Origin: Schistosoma haematobium
Taxonomy: Eukaryota; Platyhelminthes; Trematoda; Strigeidida; Schistosomatidae
Direction: 5' to 3'
DNA: 64,000 bases
Assembly: GCF_000699445.3 (NCBI RefSeq)
Contig: NC_067196.1
Location: 6,052,616-6,116,615 of the forward strand
Shown: piece after piece, positions 1-12,429 of the stretch
Numbering within the stretch: the stretch's first letter is position 1
Layout: every line of letters starts with the position of its first letter
Notes under the pieces: model-generated
Seen by the model: only the letters and a program-made list of their open reading frames with translations
The model's database searches: none
What the model was told of the DNA's origin: nothing
Position numbers and translations under genes: made by a program

Positions 1-1300
1 AAGCTAGTCATTAGTGGTTAAGTCTAATAATCAGGTGTGATTGATTGGAGGATGGGTTAAATATAAGTTAATTTCTCCAATTGCTCATGACGTTTTGTTG
101 TGTTTATTTTGTGTCCATCTTTTGTATATCACCATGTTATTTTATTGTATGTGAAAGTTATTCATCTGGCTAATGGCCTTGTTTTTTAAAAATATTTTTA
201 ATCTTCCGAGGGTCGAAGTCGATTTATGATCTCGTGAGTAGCCGTCACTGGTCACAGTATACCATTGCATTCATCTGTCGATTAGCATTCTACCCATCGA
301 TTTTAACAATAGAAATTTCACGTCACAGATAGAACCTCACTTCATAACAGCATATGTCAGTATAGAGTTGTGGAAATTTTGAATTTAATTGCAGTCATGA
401 GCCGATTAAAGTTTTATTCATTCATTTCGGTTAAGATTTGCATTTAATATTTGATTTTGTTAGTACGTGATATCGCATCATTGGCAATAGAGTCTTATCT
501 TACTGGAATCAAAATTGAGGCATGCTGTTGTCTAATGTTATCTACTTGAAACATTTATTGCTTGACCCGATTCTTGTGGACAGAATTTAGATCCTATTCC
601 TTCAAGAACACTTCTATTAATTCAGGAACATAACAAACTTTTCACTGTACAGTACGTTGTTTTGTATCAGAGAAACGTTAGATTGTATGGTGGCGGAAGG
701 GAATAGTTGAGGTATTTTTCATTTCTCGATATAATTCGTTACCATAGTACCACAGATATTGATGTAAAATTGTGTTCAGTATAGGTGAGATATAACGGTT
801 GACCATAAGTGACTCGAAGTAGCTTCGTACTCTATATAGAAGAATGTAGTGGTTAGGTCCATTCAAGCTGATCTTTATTTTGCTGGATCATTTCGTGCAT
901 TCAGTTCACGATATTTGAATTTTGATTGTTACAATAACTGTAAAGAATATTAAGTTCGAAGTGAAACGAATGATATTGGTTGAGTACTGTTAGTTCCTCA
1001 TAAACTGATGGAAATTAAACATTTCTACTACTGGATTTTTGTACAGTAGTCTGAAAATTTATTGTTCATTTACCGATGTAAATTTTCCCGCTGTCTGTGA
1101 TTATAAGTATGATAACTGTGAGTATTCTCAAGGTAAAACACAACAACTATTCGATGCTTATTGATTTTCGATGATTATAGTGTACTGTTATAACTTAGAA
1201 ACATTAAATGTAAATGTACGTTATGCATGTACAGATATACGTCCAATCATTCTTACAATCATCAAATTATGTTGGACGACTATCGAATGATCCCACTTTT
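1..1300. other. AT-rich stretch without a recognised gene
   Basis: I see no open frame with recognisable protein similarity and no splice-bounded exon here. Around 360-420 there is a degenerate match (cagtatagagttgtgg) to the terminal sequence of the hammerhead palindrome family found at 49.0 and 52.4 kb, so part of this stretch is probably an old copy of that family. Nothing else can be supported. Confidence 0.5.
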
Positions 1301-1304
1301 CAGA

Positions 1305-2235
1305 GATCTTTGGAGTTAACCATGATTTACTTACACCTACTACCCTTCCAGGACCACAGGTCACCGACCAGGAATCCTCAAACAACACTGTCCAGAAATC
1401 TTCTTTCAAGTTGTTTCCAAACGCGATTCATCCTTTCCATATTTCAGTCGAATTCTCAACTCGATATGTTCCTGTGTCTTCATCCTTTCATTCCCCTTCA
1501 CGATTTCCTAGATGGAACTTGCCTCGTGATACAGTCTGATGATTTCCACAACACATGTCCTACCCACCTCCAATGTCTTTTCCGAATTTCTTTTTCAATT
1601 GGAATCTGGTTTGCTCTCTCCCACAGTAGGTTGCTAATGACAGTGTCGGGTTAACGGATCTGGTATACCTTGCATAAACAGATGTTTTATAGATAGCTGT
1701 ATTTTCTTGATGATGGTTGTGGTAGGTCTACAAGTTTCAGCTCCGTACAATAGAGCTCTATCAACGTTCGTTTTGGAGTTTCGGACTTTGATGTTGGTTG
1801 ACAGTTGTTTCCAGGTCCACATGTTCTCCAGTTTTGAGAATCCTGACCCTACTTTGCCAATCCTTTCATTCACATATGCATCAGATCCTCCTTGTTCATC
1901 GATGATGCTGTCCAAGTACGTGAAACTGTCCACCTCTTCCAGAACTTCTCCATCAAGTGTGGTTGAGTTGGTGGTCGCTGTGCTGTATTTGAGGATCTTG
2001 ATTTACCCCTTGTGTATGTTGAGACCTACTGCTGTGGAGATCGATAATTCACTGACTGTCTTCACCTGTATTTAACTGGTCATCTGTGAAATCCAAATCA
2101 CGTATCTGCATCGAAACTGTCCATTGTATTTCGTGCTTTCCCTCAGATGTTGAGGTCTTCATAATCCAGTTGACAGCAAGGAGAAGAAGAAAGGGTGAGA
2201 GTAAGCAGAGCTGTCTGACACTCAATTACGAAACG
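1305..2235 (-). pseudogene. Family A non-LTR retrotransposon relic (RT C-terminal half)
   Basis: Minus-strand translation gives broken pieces of the family A reverse transcriptase. A piece near 1634-1933 contains [16 protein letters not shown], matching [14 protein letters not shown] in the better copies at 17.4 and 22.6 kb. The plus strand holds the matching complement up to about 2220, equivalent to the segment just after the conserved [10 protein letters not shown] block. Several frameshifts and stops break it, no GTAA tail is left, and it looks much older than the other copies. It cannot be functional. The family is RTE-like in organisation, but I did not place its clade. Confidence 0.75.
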
Positions 2236-5200
2236 TTGTTCTGCTCAACAATAACTCAACGTATTAAAATTATTAAATACATACATTTTTCTATAGTCAG
2301 CATTTTCTTTTTAACTTTATACTATCTACAATCTACTTTATGAATGTTGTCCAGATTCATTGATGACTGATGATATCATTTTTACCTTTGTTGCTGAACT
2401 CTACTGTAAAAGTATGTATATGGATCAGGCATTTAGAATTAAGAACCTTGACTTTTGACTTTCACGCGAAGTTTAAATATCATGTATGGCAAGATGTAGA
2501 AATACCTATTCATACTGCTTTTAACACTTAAAATAATGAAGAATAATTAGTTTCCACCATCACGAAATAAAATGATAATGTTAAAGTCATAAAATATTCA
2601 AATATACCTGTCTAGTCTGTATGTGAAACAACCAAATAGATACTACTACAAAGTTGTGACCATGAACCCCTTGTGGTGTATACTACTGATGTCGACAAAT
2701 ATAAGCAGTATGTATCACCAAGCGGAAGTGGAATGTCTGGTGGCAGAAGGTTGACTAAATCGAAGAGAAGAGAACGAGAACAGATAGTGATTGGTATGGA
2801 AACGAGGGATCAACAAAGTCTGAGACAATTAATGGATATGTTGCAGATGAAGTATAGCTGTATGGATCTCAGATTTTACCAGTATATTCTGTAATATGTC
2901 CTCATTCACTACACCCTCATCTTGAAATAAGCCTAAACCAGATAGCATTAGATTTTAAGGACGAACTTATGAGATAGTTCCTCTTGATTTTTACAATCGA
3001 ATAACCAGAAATCGCCTCTTACACTTCTACATGAAATCCACTCATCAATTCAACAACAGAGATTTTCTTCATTATGGCTGTTGCCATTTCGTGATCGAGA
3101 CCCTAACCATAAACTCATTATTCCTAACCAGGATACCAAATCCTAACGAAGAATAGTATGAAGATTCTTAAAAATCTGTTTGGGTCCTTTTAAGAGTTTG
3201 AAAAGACAGATAATCTACATTCATAAGGATGAGTTAATCTGTTGCTGTTTTTTTTCTTCGATTAATTGACAGAGTAACCCACGGAAATTGTTAATAGATT
3301 TATTGATAATGTGAAATTTGTCTACACTTTGAAATATTATTGTTTCCCTTTCCATAAACTATTCATTTACAAACTGTTTTTCGATTGGTCAGAAGTTGGT
3401 GGAAAACTCGTTGCGTAATTTTTAAGCTCATCTCCACACAATACTATCGCCAACATTACAAGTCATGATTTCCTACAAGAATTATGAGGAACCACACCTT
3501 CAAAAGAAATATTGAAAAGAACTGGTATACTAAGGACTGTTTTGTTTTAGACATCAAAGTCATTCAAAGAAACAAACTGTGGAATTTTAGGCGAATGCTT
3601 CATCCTAGTTTGGAGCTCATCTATAGTATATATTGATGATTTTACCAGAAATCAAACCTAAAATGTACAGGCCTTGACAATGAATGCATTGTCTTTGTTT
3701 AGATTATCACTGAATTGGTAATCACTAGTTCACATTTCCAATTTAGTTAGTGTTAATTATTATGAAATGATAAAGATGTCCAACCTGGGTGGATGCTTTT
3801 GTTGGTGTTGAATTCTGTGAGCTAGACTATTTAATTGTGGAGTTCTCATCGATGTTCTGAACAACATCATCAGAGCATATTCCACGATTTGTTACATATT
3901 AGGAAAAAGATTGAAAATCCTTAGAGCACTTGAAATCTTATTGTTATTTGCTTTATCAGTAGAATAAATTATTCAAGGATATAAGACACTTTTATTTAAG
4001 ATAAATTAATTTACTATGCCATCTGACCTATTTGCGCTCTTTATAAAATTATCTCTCATTGAAGATATATTGTTTTTAATGACGATTTGTTTCATTTGAA
4101 AGTGATATTTATTACGAGTTGGATTCATTTGGGGGTAACAATGAACAACAAATGACACTGGAGAGCTATTCCAACCTAATATAGGACTTATGGTACATGT
4201 GTACCTAAGCCCCAATTAGAGATTGAACATAATAGTTAAGTGTTCGTTACAAGACCTGAAAGTCATATTATTAACATGTGTTTATTTCTTTTAACTTGAT
4301 GATAATATTAACTATTAGTATGTGAACAAACTATTGAATAGAGTGAATATTAATAATCATTTCGGTTGGTAGATCATATTTTCTTCACTCTGTATAGACT
4401 GTGAACACATAAGAACATTTCATTCAGTAACGATGAGAATGATGATGATGAAGAAGAAGATGAAATAGCAGTTTGATATTTTACAGTTCAATTCAAATTG
4501 GAGTGTTATTCTTCAACTAGTTGGAGAAATGTTTATTTTCTGGAGAATCCATTTTTCGACGCATGAATAAATGAATTGCTAATCAATTACGTACTGTGAT
4601 CATGTATGTATCATTGTTTTTTTCTTTCTTTTGAGATTGAGTTCATTCATAAATTGTAGTTTGTTTATTGATTACTGTGAGTAACCAAGGTTACTAATAA
4701 TTGTTATCATGTAAATGAGTAACATCATACTCATTTTGTGGGAGAAGTTTTATCAAGTTAGATGACAAGTTAAAAAACGATGAATATCACTTAATACTTG
4801 ATCAAAACACAAACTGTCATAGTGAGAAGAGGTTACAATGTCTGTTCAGATGGAAAAATGTCCATATTCATGTAATGGGAGGAATTAGTAGAAGTGGATT
4901 GAATAAGCTATAGTTTGTATAAGCAACACTACATAGTATACTATGAAATTAAATTATATGAGTAGTTGATATCTTCCTTTGAGTTAGTTTAGTGTATGAG
5001 AATAAACAACGTCGGTAATATGAACTAAGATCTATTGATGAAAGTGGATAAGTAAAACGCTGACTGATTTGATAGATGCATGAAATAGTAACCGATAAAT
5101 ATGTGTTTTATGGTTAATTGAACTTGAATAAACGGGTTGTGTGTATGTTTAAGGTGGCAGTCACTATGTTAAGACTCATGAACTCATATAATAAATTGTG

Positions 5201-7139
5201 CTAAATCATAATCGGTTAACCAAAATCTAATCATAGTATTGCTGAATTGGTGTTTTCGGAATGAATTAGTAATGTTGTGAGGTACTCATAATCAGACATT
5301 AATAATCCATGTATATTATTTACCTTTAATTTTGATATTGCATAACCATAAGTCTGAATACAGTAAATTATTGCATTGTGCTTATTCCCTTTATATCCAC
5401 TTAGTAACTCTTTTCATCCAATAACACAAGGTCTAATTAGACTTCTGCGATTGTAGACGTGCTGAAATCTCTCAACAATTTGACTGTTTGAGACCTAAAT
5501 AAGTTTTCTGATATTATTTAGTTTATTTCTTACTTTAATCTACGGATTAATTTAATATGATATTCATTGGTATTCTCATGATGTCAAATAAATGAGTTAA
5601 ATTTATTGAAATTGACTTTAGATCAATGTAAAGCGAATACATTAGTATAGATAGAGAGATATCATCAACGTAGAGTCTAAGTAATGATGTGTTATCATGC
5701 CACATTAACACGACGAGATCAGAATAACAGGGTGAATGGTAAAAGAAACTAAAATAATGTTGTATCAATGATGAAACACAATAAACATCGGAAATATAGT
5801 TCGCAAAGACAGAATGGAATTTTGTGTGTGTGCGAAGAAATACTAGAATTCACAATCGAATTGAAGATAAGAAGTGAATACATCTGTGCCACTGCAAGCG
5901 ATTGCGAACCATATCATGTAATGTCTCTAACCACTGACAGCAGTTTTCCTGAAGACTCCAACCAGGCGGTATGCATAAAATGTAATTAATGGTAACCTTA
6001 CTTTTTAAAGTAAGATAACGCTTCATCTTTTATCTTTATCGCTCCTCTTGGATAGCTATATATGATAAAAACAAAAGTATGTTGTGCATTAACGAAAGGA
6101 ACTTAATAGCCCATACAATTATCATAATTATTATACGGAAATATCAGCTAAAAAAGGGAAGGTTTTTCTTCACTTAACACTAGTCAATTTAGAATTGTAA
6201 CAAAAGACTAGGCCTTGATGTGAACCAGTATTTAATACCAGTGTTAATACCGATAAACTTATATCGGACCACAATTAATACATATAAGTGTATGAGTAAG
6301 AACAATACCTTAAGAATCACTGAGTCAAGATTCAACGATTTGCATTTTTATATCAGAGCTTTAAAATTCATGATATCGTATGACGATTTGGCGAGACTAT
6401 AATTTATAGACGCACCAATCACGTATAAGATAACAGGTCTCGAATTTTGGCGCGAAATTCACTCATTCATTTGGCTAAATAGTTTTCGCATTACAGCTGA
6501 TGTCATTTCGCGATGAAAACCAAAAATCCAATTCCTAACCTTGACCATCGACCGTAAGTCATAATTCTAATTTCCCACACTGGTTTATAATCCTCATTTG
6601 GTCTTAATTATTAGGCGGACACTCTCAAGGTCACTCTGGCATCACTCAAAGTCGTCCATAAATTATAGTCATACTGACGAGTTTTGTTTAATAATCAATT
6701 TCACTTGGTGACAGAATACATTAGTTACTAGGATACTTTACCAGATATTTTTTAGATCCTACTTTTAAAAGTAAGATTATTGTCGCTTGGTTTTTAACAG
6801 AAAGACAGTGAAGAGAGGGAGCTTAGAAGTCTAAGACTGGTGACATTAATTAAATTAAATTGTACAATAGACAACATGTTAGATTCGTAAATTAGTTGAG
6901 CTTTATCAAGATTCAAAAAGAAATAGATACATTATACTTTCTGCTACAATTTAAAGTATTAAGTTCAATGTCGTGTGTTATGTATGAGATGCCAATGAAA
7001 CTAATAAGAATACCTCACAATTCCCAATTAAACTACACTGGTTTTGACGTTTGATAAAGTGGAATACTTTCTTATTTCTACCTCCTGCTCACAATAAGAC
7101 AGAGATATGACAGTAATAACAAATGCATTCACTGATTTT
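2236..7139. other. Long stretch without a recognised gene
   Basis: This stretch is AT-rich with only short open frames. The frames at 2673-2894, 5768-5989 and 6220-6402 look like chance ORFs: they have no domain, no matching splice sites and no relatives elsewhere in the window. Segments near 3040-3150 and 6450-6600 resemble each other (atttcgcgatgaaaac-type sequence), suggesting an undefined old dispersed repeat. A short (GAT/GAA)n microsatellite lies at 4438-4466. No RNA gene was seen. Confidence 0.5.
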
Positions 7140-7600
7140 CAGTAAGGGGTTGTGGAGATTGTTAAATTGCATTGAAATCGTAAACTGATCAGTTGATCGG
7201 TTCTGACAATTATCATGTATTTACTAGCAACTATCTTTAAGAGGTAGTTCTCGGAGTTCTAGTGAGAAACAGTGACCAGCAGAGTTCAACCGTGTCGAGT
7301 GTGATGGAGATACCCACTGAAGACGGTGGAAGATGGTCACGCAATGTTGTGGATTGATCGGTGTCATGCACTAACACCGTTGGACACTGGGTCAGTGGTC
7401 TAGAGATTAAGCATCTGCGTGAGACCAAAGGTTGTGGTTTTGGTTTCCACAAGCGGTACCGTAGATGCGCACTTCTGAGGAGTCCCATACTGGGACGAAA
7501 CGACTGTTTAGTGCTTTCAGGTTCTCAGTGGTGGCCTAACATTGATCGGCTCAAGGTTTTAATGACTTTCACTCATTCTTGGATATTAACTATTATTCTG
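7140..7600 (+). mobile_element. Degenerate hammerhead palindrome (SINE/MITE-like) element
   Basis: The copy opens with cagtaaggggttgtggagat, the terminal sequence shared with the 49.0-kb and 52.4-kb copies. It then runs through the family's central segment (accgttggacactgg) and a tRNA-like A-box region (gggtcagtggtctaga). A hammerhead-like module at 7468-7515 has CTGAGGA, a GTCCC/GGGAC helix II and GAAAC. The cleavage triplet has decayed (GTT followed by T instead of GTC followed by C), so the ribozyme is probably inactive. The left arm is poorly preserved. Confidence 0.6.
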
Positions 7601-8196
7601 TTGTCTACCGCTTAGTGCTAATTAAATTCTATTGATCACATGTGAAGTGTAGAAAGTAGATTAAGTGACTCAGAATTATGATATATTTTATTAAATCTGA
7701 AATGATTAGAAATAATCAGCATATATTCTTGAACTAATGTCCCATTTTTGCTGAGATTTATTTGCACGGCTTATTCACAAGTTTTTAGAAACTGAAGTAT
7801 GTTCCAAGATTTGAACCCATATCACCTAATTCCACAATTTGAAATGTTACCTCTTAATGATTCAGGCAGCGACTGACTTCCTGTAGAACTGAAATACTTA
7901 AAAGGGATTAATCACTAAATAGTGAACAATATCATTTTAGTTTAATCCTTTGATAGTGATCGAATTCTATTGGTAAAGTTTTAGTGTGCCCACTCATCTA
8001 AGTGACTTGATATTGTATTCATTATGTCAGTATGTTAGACATTTCAAATCTCTCTGAGAACATCAATCCTCCAAGATTTCAGGTACGTCTTTCTAATGAA
8101 TACTATCAGAATTTCCTGTTGGCTACCTTCAACCTCCATCTTACATCTAAACATAGTACACACAATATCAAGTCACTTAGACTAGTAGCCACATTG
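7601..8196. other. Intergenic DNA without recognised features
   Basis: There are no convincing exons, repeats or RNA genes. The stretch ends at the target site of the LTR element. Confidence 0.4.
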
Positions 8197-8201
8197 CAAT
8201 G

Positions 8202-8755
8202 TGTTATGACCTTGGATCGCTTTTACCCCGTGATACTTGTTATGACTTGACCTTGGTCTGTGTAGTCTAAATTATGACCTTGACGCGTTAGGCTGAGTGG
8301 CTTAACCTTGAGTCTAATACGCGTGAGTTCGATTGGGGTAGAGAGAACTATTCTAAATCCTGATTGGTTGGCAAGCACGCGAGTGAAAGAAGACAAGACA
8401 GTTGGAACACTAAACTCTGGATTCTCTGAATTCGGATTACTACAAAAATGTACATGAATAAATAAGTGCATATCTTGACCACGACGTAGGATAATTTGGA
8501 AAAATACAGTTATGCCCGAAACAGGGAATTAGGGTAGAAATTATAGTGCAAAATATAATGTTTAAATTACAATATTTTTGGAACAAAAAAGGGTATGCTA
8601 GTGAATGATACATAGAACGAAAGCTCGTGTTATGTAGAATAAGATAGGGACAAAAATAAATATAAGTGTTTTACAGGTTTTGAATGAAATGCAATAACGT
8701 CCCAAGAAAATAGCTTTCGTAATTGTCTGGGCTTCTTAATTCCCCGTTCATAACA
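8202..8755 (-). repeat. 3' LTR
   Basis: This is the downstream LTR in the sense of the element. Its ends are TG...CA, and its length (554 bp) and sequence match the other LTR base for base as far as I could read. A short open frame inside it (8223-8471) recurs in the other LTR only because the repeats are identical; there is no reason to call it a gene. Confidence 0.93.
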
Positions 8756-8771
8756 CCTTCCCCCTTTAAAA
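8756..8771 (-). other. Polypurine tract
   Basis: Read on the minus strand, AAAGGGGGAAGG directly abuts the 3' LTR, preceded by a long T/A run. This is the position and composition of the plus-strand primer of LTR retroelements. Confidence 0.8.
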
Positions 8772-8823
8772 AAAAAGAAAAAAAATGGTTAGTTACTATA
8801 TACAGGTAAGTGCTGAGATATCA

Positions 8824-11823
8824 TCATTGATATCTTCCTTCGGAAACGTATGTTCTCCTCTTTGGGTCTACCTGTAGAATATCTGGTCTTCTGCGTTTCC
8901 GTGATGCTTTCCTAATAGGACTTTGTTCAGGTTGCGTGGTCTTCTGAGTCGCTGAGCATTTTATGTCAAAACTGTCCAGAATGATTCTCCACATTGAGTC
9001 TAATTTCTCGGTTTTCTGTGAAGTGCCAGCATTTTCCAGTATGTGGTTGACATGGCGTGTCCACTTCTGTCCTTCAACTTCCACCACATACATTACGTTC
9101 CCTTGTCTCTTAAGTATGCGTCCACTGGTCCATTGTGGAGGTGAATATCGGAAATCGCGGACGTATACTTTTTGATTTTTCTGGAAAATTCTGCGTTTCG
9201 CCCCATGATGGCGATCAAATTGGTTTTCCATCTTTCTGTTTCTTTTTCCGATGTCTCTTTGCTGTGGTTTCATGGCATCGAGGGCAGTTCTTACTTTTCT
9301 ACCAAACATAATTTCTGCTGGGGACATTTGATTTGGTGTTGATGGGTTTGGAGTTGTTCTGTAGACCAAGAGAAAGTCATCAAGAATCTCCTCTATCTTT
9401 CCCTCCCCTTTTGCCTTCAGTAGCGCTCTTTTGAAGGTATCTACAAACCTTTCGGCCTGACCATTCGATTGTGGATGGTACGGAGGTGAACGGACATGTT
9501 TGACTCCAAACCTCTTGCAGAAATCTGAGAAGATGGAAGAAATAAACTGAGTGCCGTTATCTGTCACGAGAACATCTGGAACTCCAAAACGGGAGAATAA
9601 CTGCCGTAGCTTCATGATAGTCTGTTGCGAAGTGATTTGATTTATAGGAAAAATCTCCGGCCATTTTGAATAAGCATCAACACAAACGAGGAAGTACGTA
9701 CCCTGGAATGGGCCAGCAAAATCAACATGTATACGCGACCAAGGTTCTTCTGGAGATGGCCAGGAATGTAGTTCAGCTTTTCGTGGACACTTAGAAACCT
9801 CAGCACATTTTCTGCACGCACGCACGAAATCTTCGATGTGTTCATCGATATTAGGCCAATATACATAACTTCGAGCAATAGCTTTCATTCTTCCAGTACC
9901 TGGATGGGCTGTATGCAGTTGTTTCAGGACGAGTGAGCGTAAGTTATACGGAACCACTACGCGATCAGCAACCATTATACAGTCATTGATGATGGATAAA
10001 GATTGGCGTCGTTGATAATACTGTTTCAGTTCATGAGATGTTATACGTGGGGGCCAACCACGCTGGATAAATGTAGATAATCGTCTTAAGATAGGATCGC
10101 GGCGAGTGTGTTCAGCGATTCGAGCAGCTGTCACTGGAAGAATTTGTCGAAGATGGTTTATGTAAGATACGGACGACAATTGAGAGGAAGCAGAAGACTT
10201 TGATGTAGACATAACATTAGAAAGAAGTACATGAGATTCCGAAGTTTCACTAGCGCATACTTTGTCTGAAGTATTCGATTTGGAAATTTTATGAGAAGGC
10301 AATGAATCGGCGGTATTTGATTTGACATGGTGAGAACACATAACATTTGAATTGTTTGATTCAGAAAGATCATAAGAACATGTTTCATCAGAAGCATTTA
10401 ATTCGTTAATATCCAGAGAGGATGATTCGTCGGAGGCATTTGATTTAGAAATATCATTAGGGATTCGGATAGAATCATAGGAAACATTTTGAGAACATAC
10501 CTCATCTAATAATTTATTCAAAGTATCAACATGTGCAATCCAATCTAATCCCAATAGATCTAAATCGTGTCGATTTGTTAGATAACAAACATCTGTAAAT
10601 TTACTTCCCATAAGTTGAACATTGCATAGGACCTCTCCTGTCAACTTTACTATGTCTCCTGACGCATTTCGGGCGGCATGTTCTGTCGGTCGGATGGATG
10701 GGCATCCTAACTTGTGCCATGTGTTCTTTGAAATCAACGTGACATCAGAAGCAGTGTCTAACTGAAGTCGTATAAGTTTTCCATTTACTAATAAATTTAC
10801 AAATTTCCGCCTATTTTTAAATCCAACTTTAAAGGTTGCAAACGTGGTTTTAATCTGACTATTTGATTGTTGCTTTGAATTTTCACTACGATGTTTAGTC
10901 TTGCGTTTATTTAACGAACAATGACCTTCTTTGTGGCCAATGCGATGACATTTGCGGCATTTATGATTCTTAAACGGACAGAATTTTGCAAAATGCCATG
11001 CTCCGCAGAACCAGCATGGTGATGGGGGGTTGGCAGGTTTTTTCATGCTTGTACAGTTTTGTTTCGATGATTTTATGGATCGGAGCGCATTAATTGAATC
11101 AGAACCGGAAGGTTTACCCTTCTGTTGCACCATCGCAGTGTCATGCTTGAGATTAAGTAACCGCTGACATTCGGTTGTGACCATTTGTAATGTCATATTT
11201 GGTTCTTGTTCAATGCGTACCAACATTCTGGTACGGACATCTGCATCTTCTTCATTCTTTAGACCACATATGAAAATCAAGCATTTAAATTGGTCCGCTG
11301 TGATTTCGTTTATTTTGAAGCGTTCGCACTGTCGATTTACCTTCCCGGCATACGTGAGATAATCGTCCTCTGGAGATTTCGTTATTTGGAAGCATTTATA
11401 GCGAGTATTAAATAATGAGGACTGTTCATCGAAAATATCAGATAAAATCTGGACTGTATCTTTGAATGATACATCTCGTGGATTTTGCGGCAAGATAAAA
11501 TTCACATATTTATTATATTCCTGTGTTCCCAGTCTTCTTAAGAGTAAGCGGACTTTTGCTGCGTCATCAAGATGCGAGCATTCAACGCGGAAAATATCTC
11601 CACAGCGGTGAAACCACGAACTGAAAATGACATTAGCTTCAGGATCATACTGGAATTCAGAAATAGAATTTATGATGCTTTCATGCTTATCTGATTGACA
11701 AGCTGAGGACGACTGTAATGAGAACATTCGTGCGAATGCATCCAAAAGCTTCGTCTGATTTGCCTCATTTTGTGCTTGCTGCATTTGAAGAATAGTTTTA
11801 AGGTCATCCAATGAAACAGGCAT
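8824..11823 (-). CDS. Gag-protease-integrase polyprotein without reverse transcriptase
   Basis: This is an uninterrupted frame of 999 codons. I start it at the ATG at 11823; the open frame extends 15 bases further upstream but only from a TTG. Residues 1 to about 260 are Gag-like. Around 270-310 there are two Cys/His knuckles, CWFCGAWHFAKFC and CRKCHRIGHKEGHC. A retropepsin domain at about 345-440 has the motif LQLDTASDVTLIS (DTAS, a variant of the usual DTGA). Residues 455-550 are a Ser/Asn-rich repeat tract where RT and RNase H would normally lie. From about 570 the linker seen before Gypsy-type integrases resumes, followed by the HHCC zinc domain (about 635-680) and the DDE core: VDFAG near 703, TDNGTQF near 761, and E in NGQAERF near 794. 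The C-terminal part is basic. The protein could make particles, mature and integrate DNA, but could not make cDNA. Confidence 0.9.
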   Translation of the reverse strand: MPVSLDDLKTILQMQQAQNEANQTKLLDAFARMFSLQSSSACQSDKHESIINSISEFQYDPEANVIFSSWFHRCGDIFRVECSHLDDAAKVRLLLRRLGTQEYNKYVNFILPQNPRDVSFKDTVQILSDIFDEQSSLFNTRYKCFQITKSPEDDYLTYAGKVNRQCERFKINEITADQFKCLIFICGLKNEEDADVRTRMLVRIEQEPNMTLQMVTTECQRLLNLKHDTAMVQQKGKPSGSDSINALRSIKSSKQNCTSMKKPANPPSPCWFCGAWHFAKFCPFKNHKCRKCHRIGHKEGHCSLNKRKTKHRSENSKQQSNSQIKTTFATFKVGFKNRRKFVNLLVNGKLIRLQLDTASDVTLISKNTWHKLGCPSIRPTEHAARNASGDIVKLTGEVLCNVQLMGSKFTDVCYLTNRHDLDLLGLDWIAHVDTLNKLLDEVCSQNVSYDSIRIPNDISKSNASDESSSLDINELNASDETCSYDLSESNNSNVMCSHHVKSNTADSLPSHKISKSNTSDKVCASETSESHVLLSNVMSTSKSSASSQLSSVSYINHLRQILPVTAARIAEHTRRDPILRRLSTFIQRGWPPRITSHELKQYYQRRQSLSIINDCIMVADRVVVPYNLRSLVLKQLHTAHPGTGRMKAIARSYVYWPNIDEHIEDFVRACRKCAEVSKCPRKAELHSWPSPEEPWSRIHVDFAGPFQGTYFLVCVDAYSKWPEIFPINQITSQQTIMKLRQLFSRFGVPDVLVTDNGTQFISSIFSDFCKRFGVKHVRSPPYHPQSNGQAERFVDTFKRALLKAKGEGKIEEILDDFLLVYRTTPNPSTPNQMSPAEIMFGRKVRTALDAMKPQQRDIGKRNRKMENQFDRHHGAKRRIFQKNQKVYVRDFRYSPPQWTSGRILKRQGNVMYVVEVEGQKWTRHVNHILENAGTSQKTEKLDSMWRIILDSFDIKCSATQKTTQPEQSPIRKASRKRRRPDILQVDPKRRTYVSEGRYQ
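10200..10456 (-). repeat. Degenerate tandem repeat of about 14 residues replacing RT/RNase H
   Basis: Within the polyprotein, six units of roughly 13-14 residues follow one another: ISKSNASDESSSLD, INELNASDETCSYD, LSESNNSNVMCSHH, VKSNTADSLPSHK, ISKSNTSDKVCASE and TSESHVLLSNVMS. The repeat is also visible in the DNA as recurring gatttnnaaat / tcatcnga words. It sits exactly between protease and the pre-integrase linker. Expansion of a 42-bp unit at a deletion scar is a reasonable inference. Confidence 0.75.
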
Positions 11824-11859
11824 TTTGTACTGGATCAATCAATATAGGAAAGAAAAAAA

Positions 11860-11873
11860 ATTCTCCGTCGCCA
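11860..11873 (-). other. Primer-binding-like site
   Basis: Two bases inside the 5' LTR, the minus strand reads TGGCGACGGAGAAT. TGG pairs with a tRNA 3' CCA end, and the spacing is typical of a minus-strand primer site. I could not assign the tRNA. Confidence 0.6.
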
Positions 11874-11875
11874 GT

Positions 11876-12429
11876 TGTTATGACCTTGGATCGCTTTTAC
11901 CCCGTGATACTTGTTATGACTTGACCTTGGTCTGTGTAGTCTAAATTATGACCTTGACGCGTTAGGCTGAGTGGCTTAACCTTGAGTCTAATACGCGTGA
12001 GTTCGATTGGGGTAGAGAGAACTATTCTAAATCCTGATTGGTTGGCAAGCACGCGAGTGAAAGAAGACAAGACAGTTGGAACACTAAACTCTGGATTCTC
12101 TGAATTCGGATTACTACAAAAATGTACATGAATAAATAAGTGCATATCTTGACCACGACGTAGGATAATTTGGAAAAATACAGTTATGCCCGAAACAGGG
12201 AATTAGGGTAGAAATTATAGTGCAAAATATAATGTTTAAATTACAATATTTTTGGAACAAAAAAGGGTATGCTAGTGAATGATACATAGAACGAAAGCTC
12301 GTGTTATGTAGAATAAGATAGGGACAAAAATAAATATAAGTGTTTTACAGGTTTTGAATGAAATGCAATAACGTCCCAAGAAAATAGCTTTCGTAATTGT
12401 CTGGGCTTCTTAATTCCCCGTTCATAACA
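11876..12429 (-). repeat. 5' LTR
   Basis: This is the upstream LTR in the sense of the element, identical on reading to 8202-8755. It is bounded outside by CAATG (12430-12434) and inside by the primer-binding-like site. It should carry the promoter, but no motif was convincing enough to mark. Confidence 0.93.

Noticed and set aside
2673..2894. Open frame of 73 codons with a basic segment
   Set aside because: No recognisable domain, no splice context and no second copy; the surrounding DNA is featureless, so a chance ORF is more likely.
8223..8471. 82-codon frame occurring twice (also 11897-12145)
   Set aside because: It lies inside the LTRs; the duplication is just the LTR identity, with no sign of a real protein.
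9642..9878. Minus-strand frames overlapping the retroelement polyprotein (also 10158-10397)
   Set aside because: They are shadows of the 999-codon frame in another register and have biased, non-protein-like composition.
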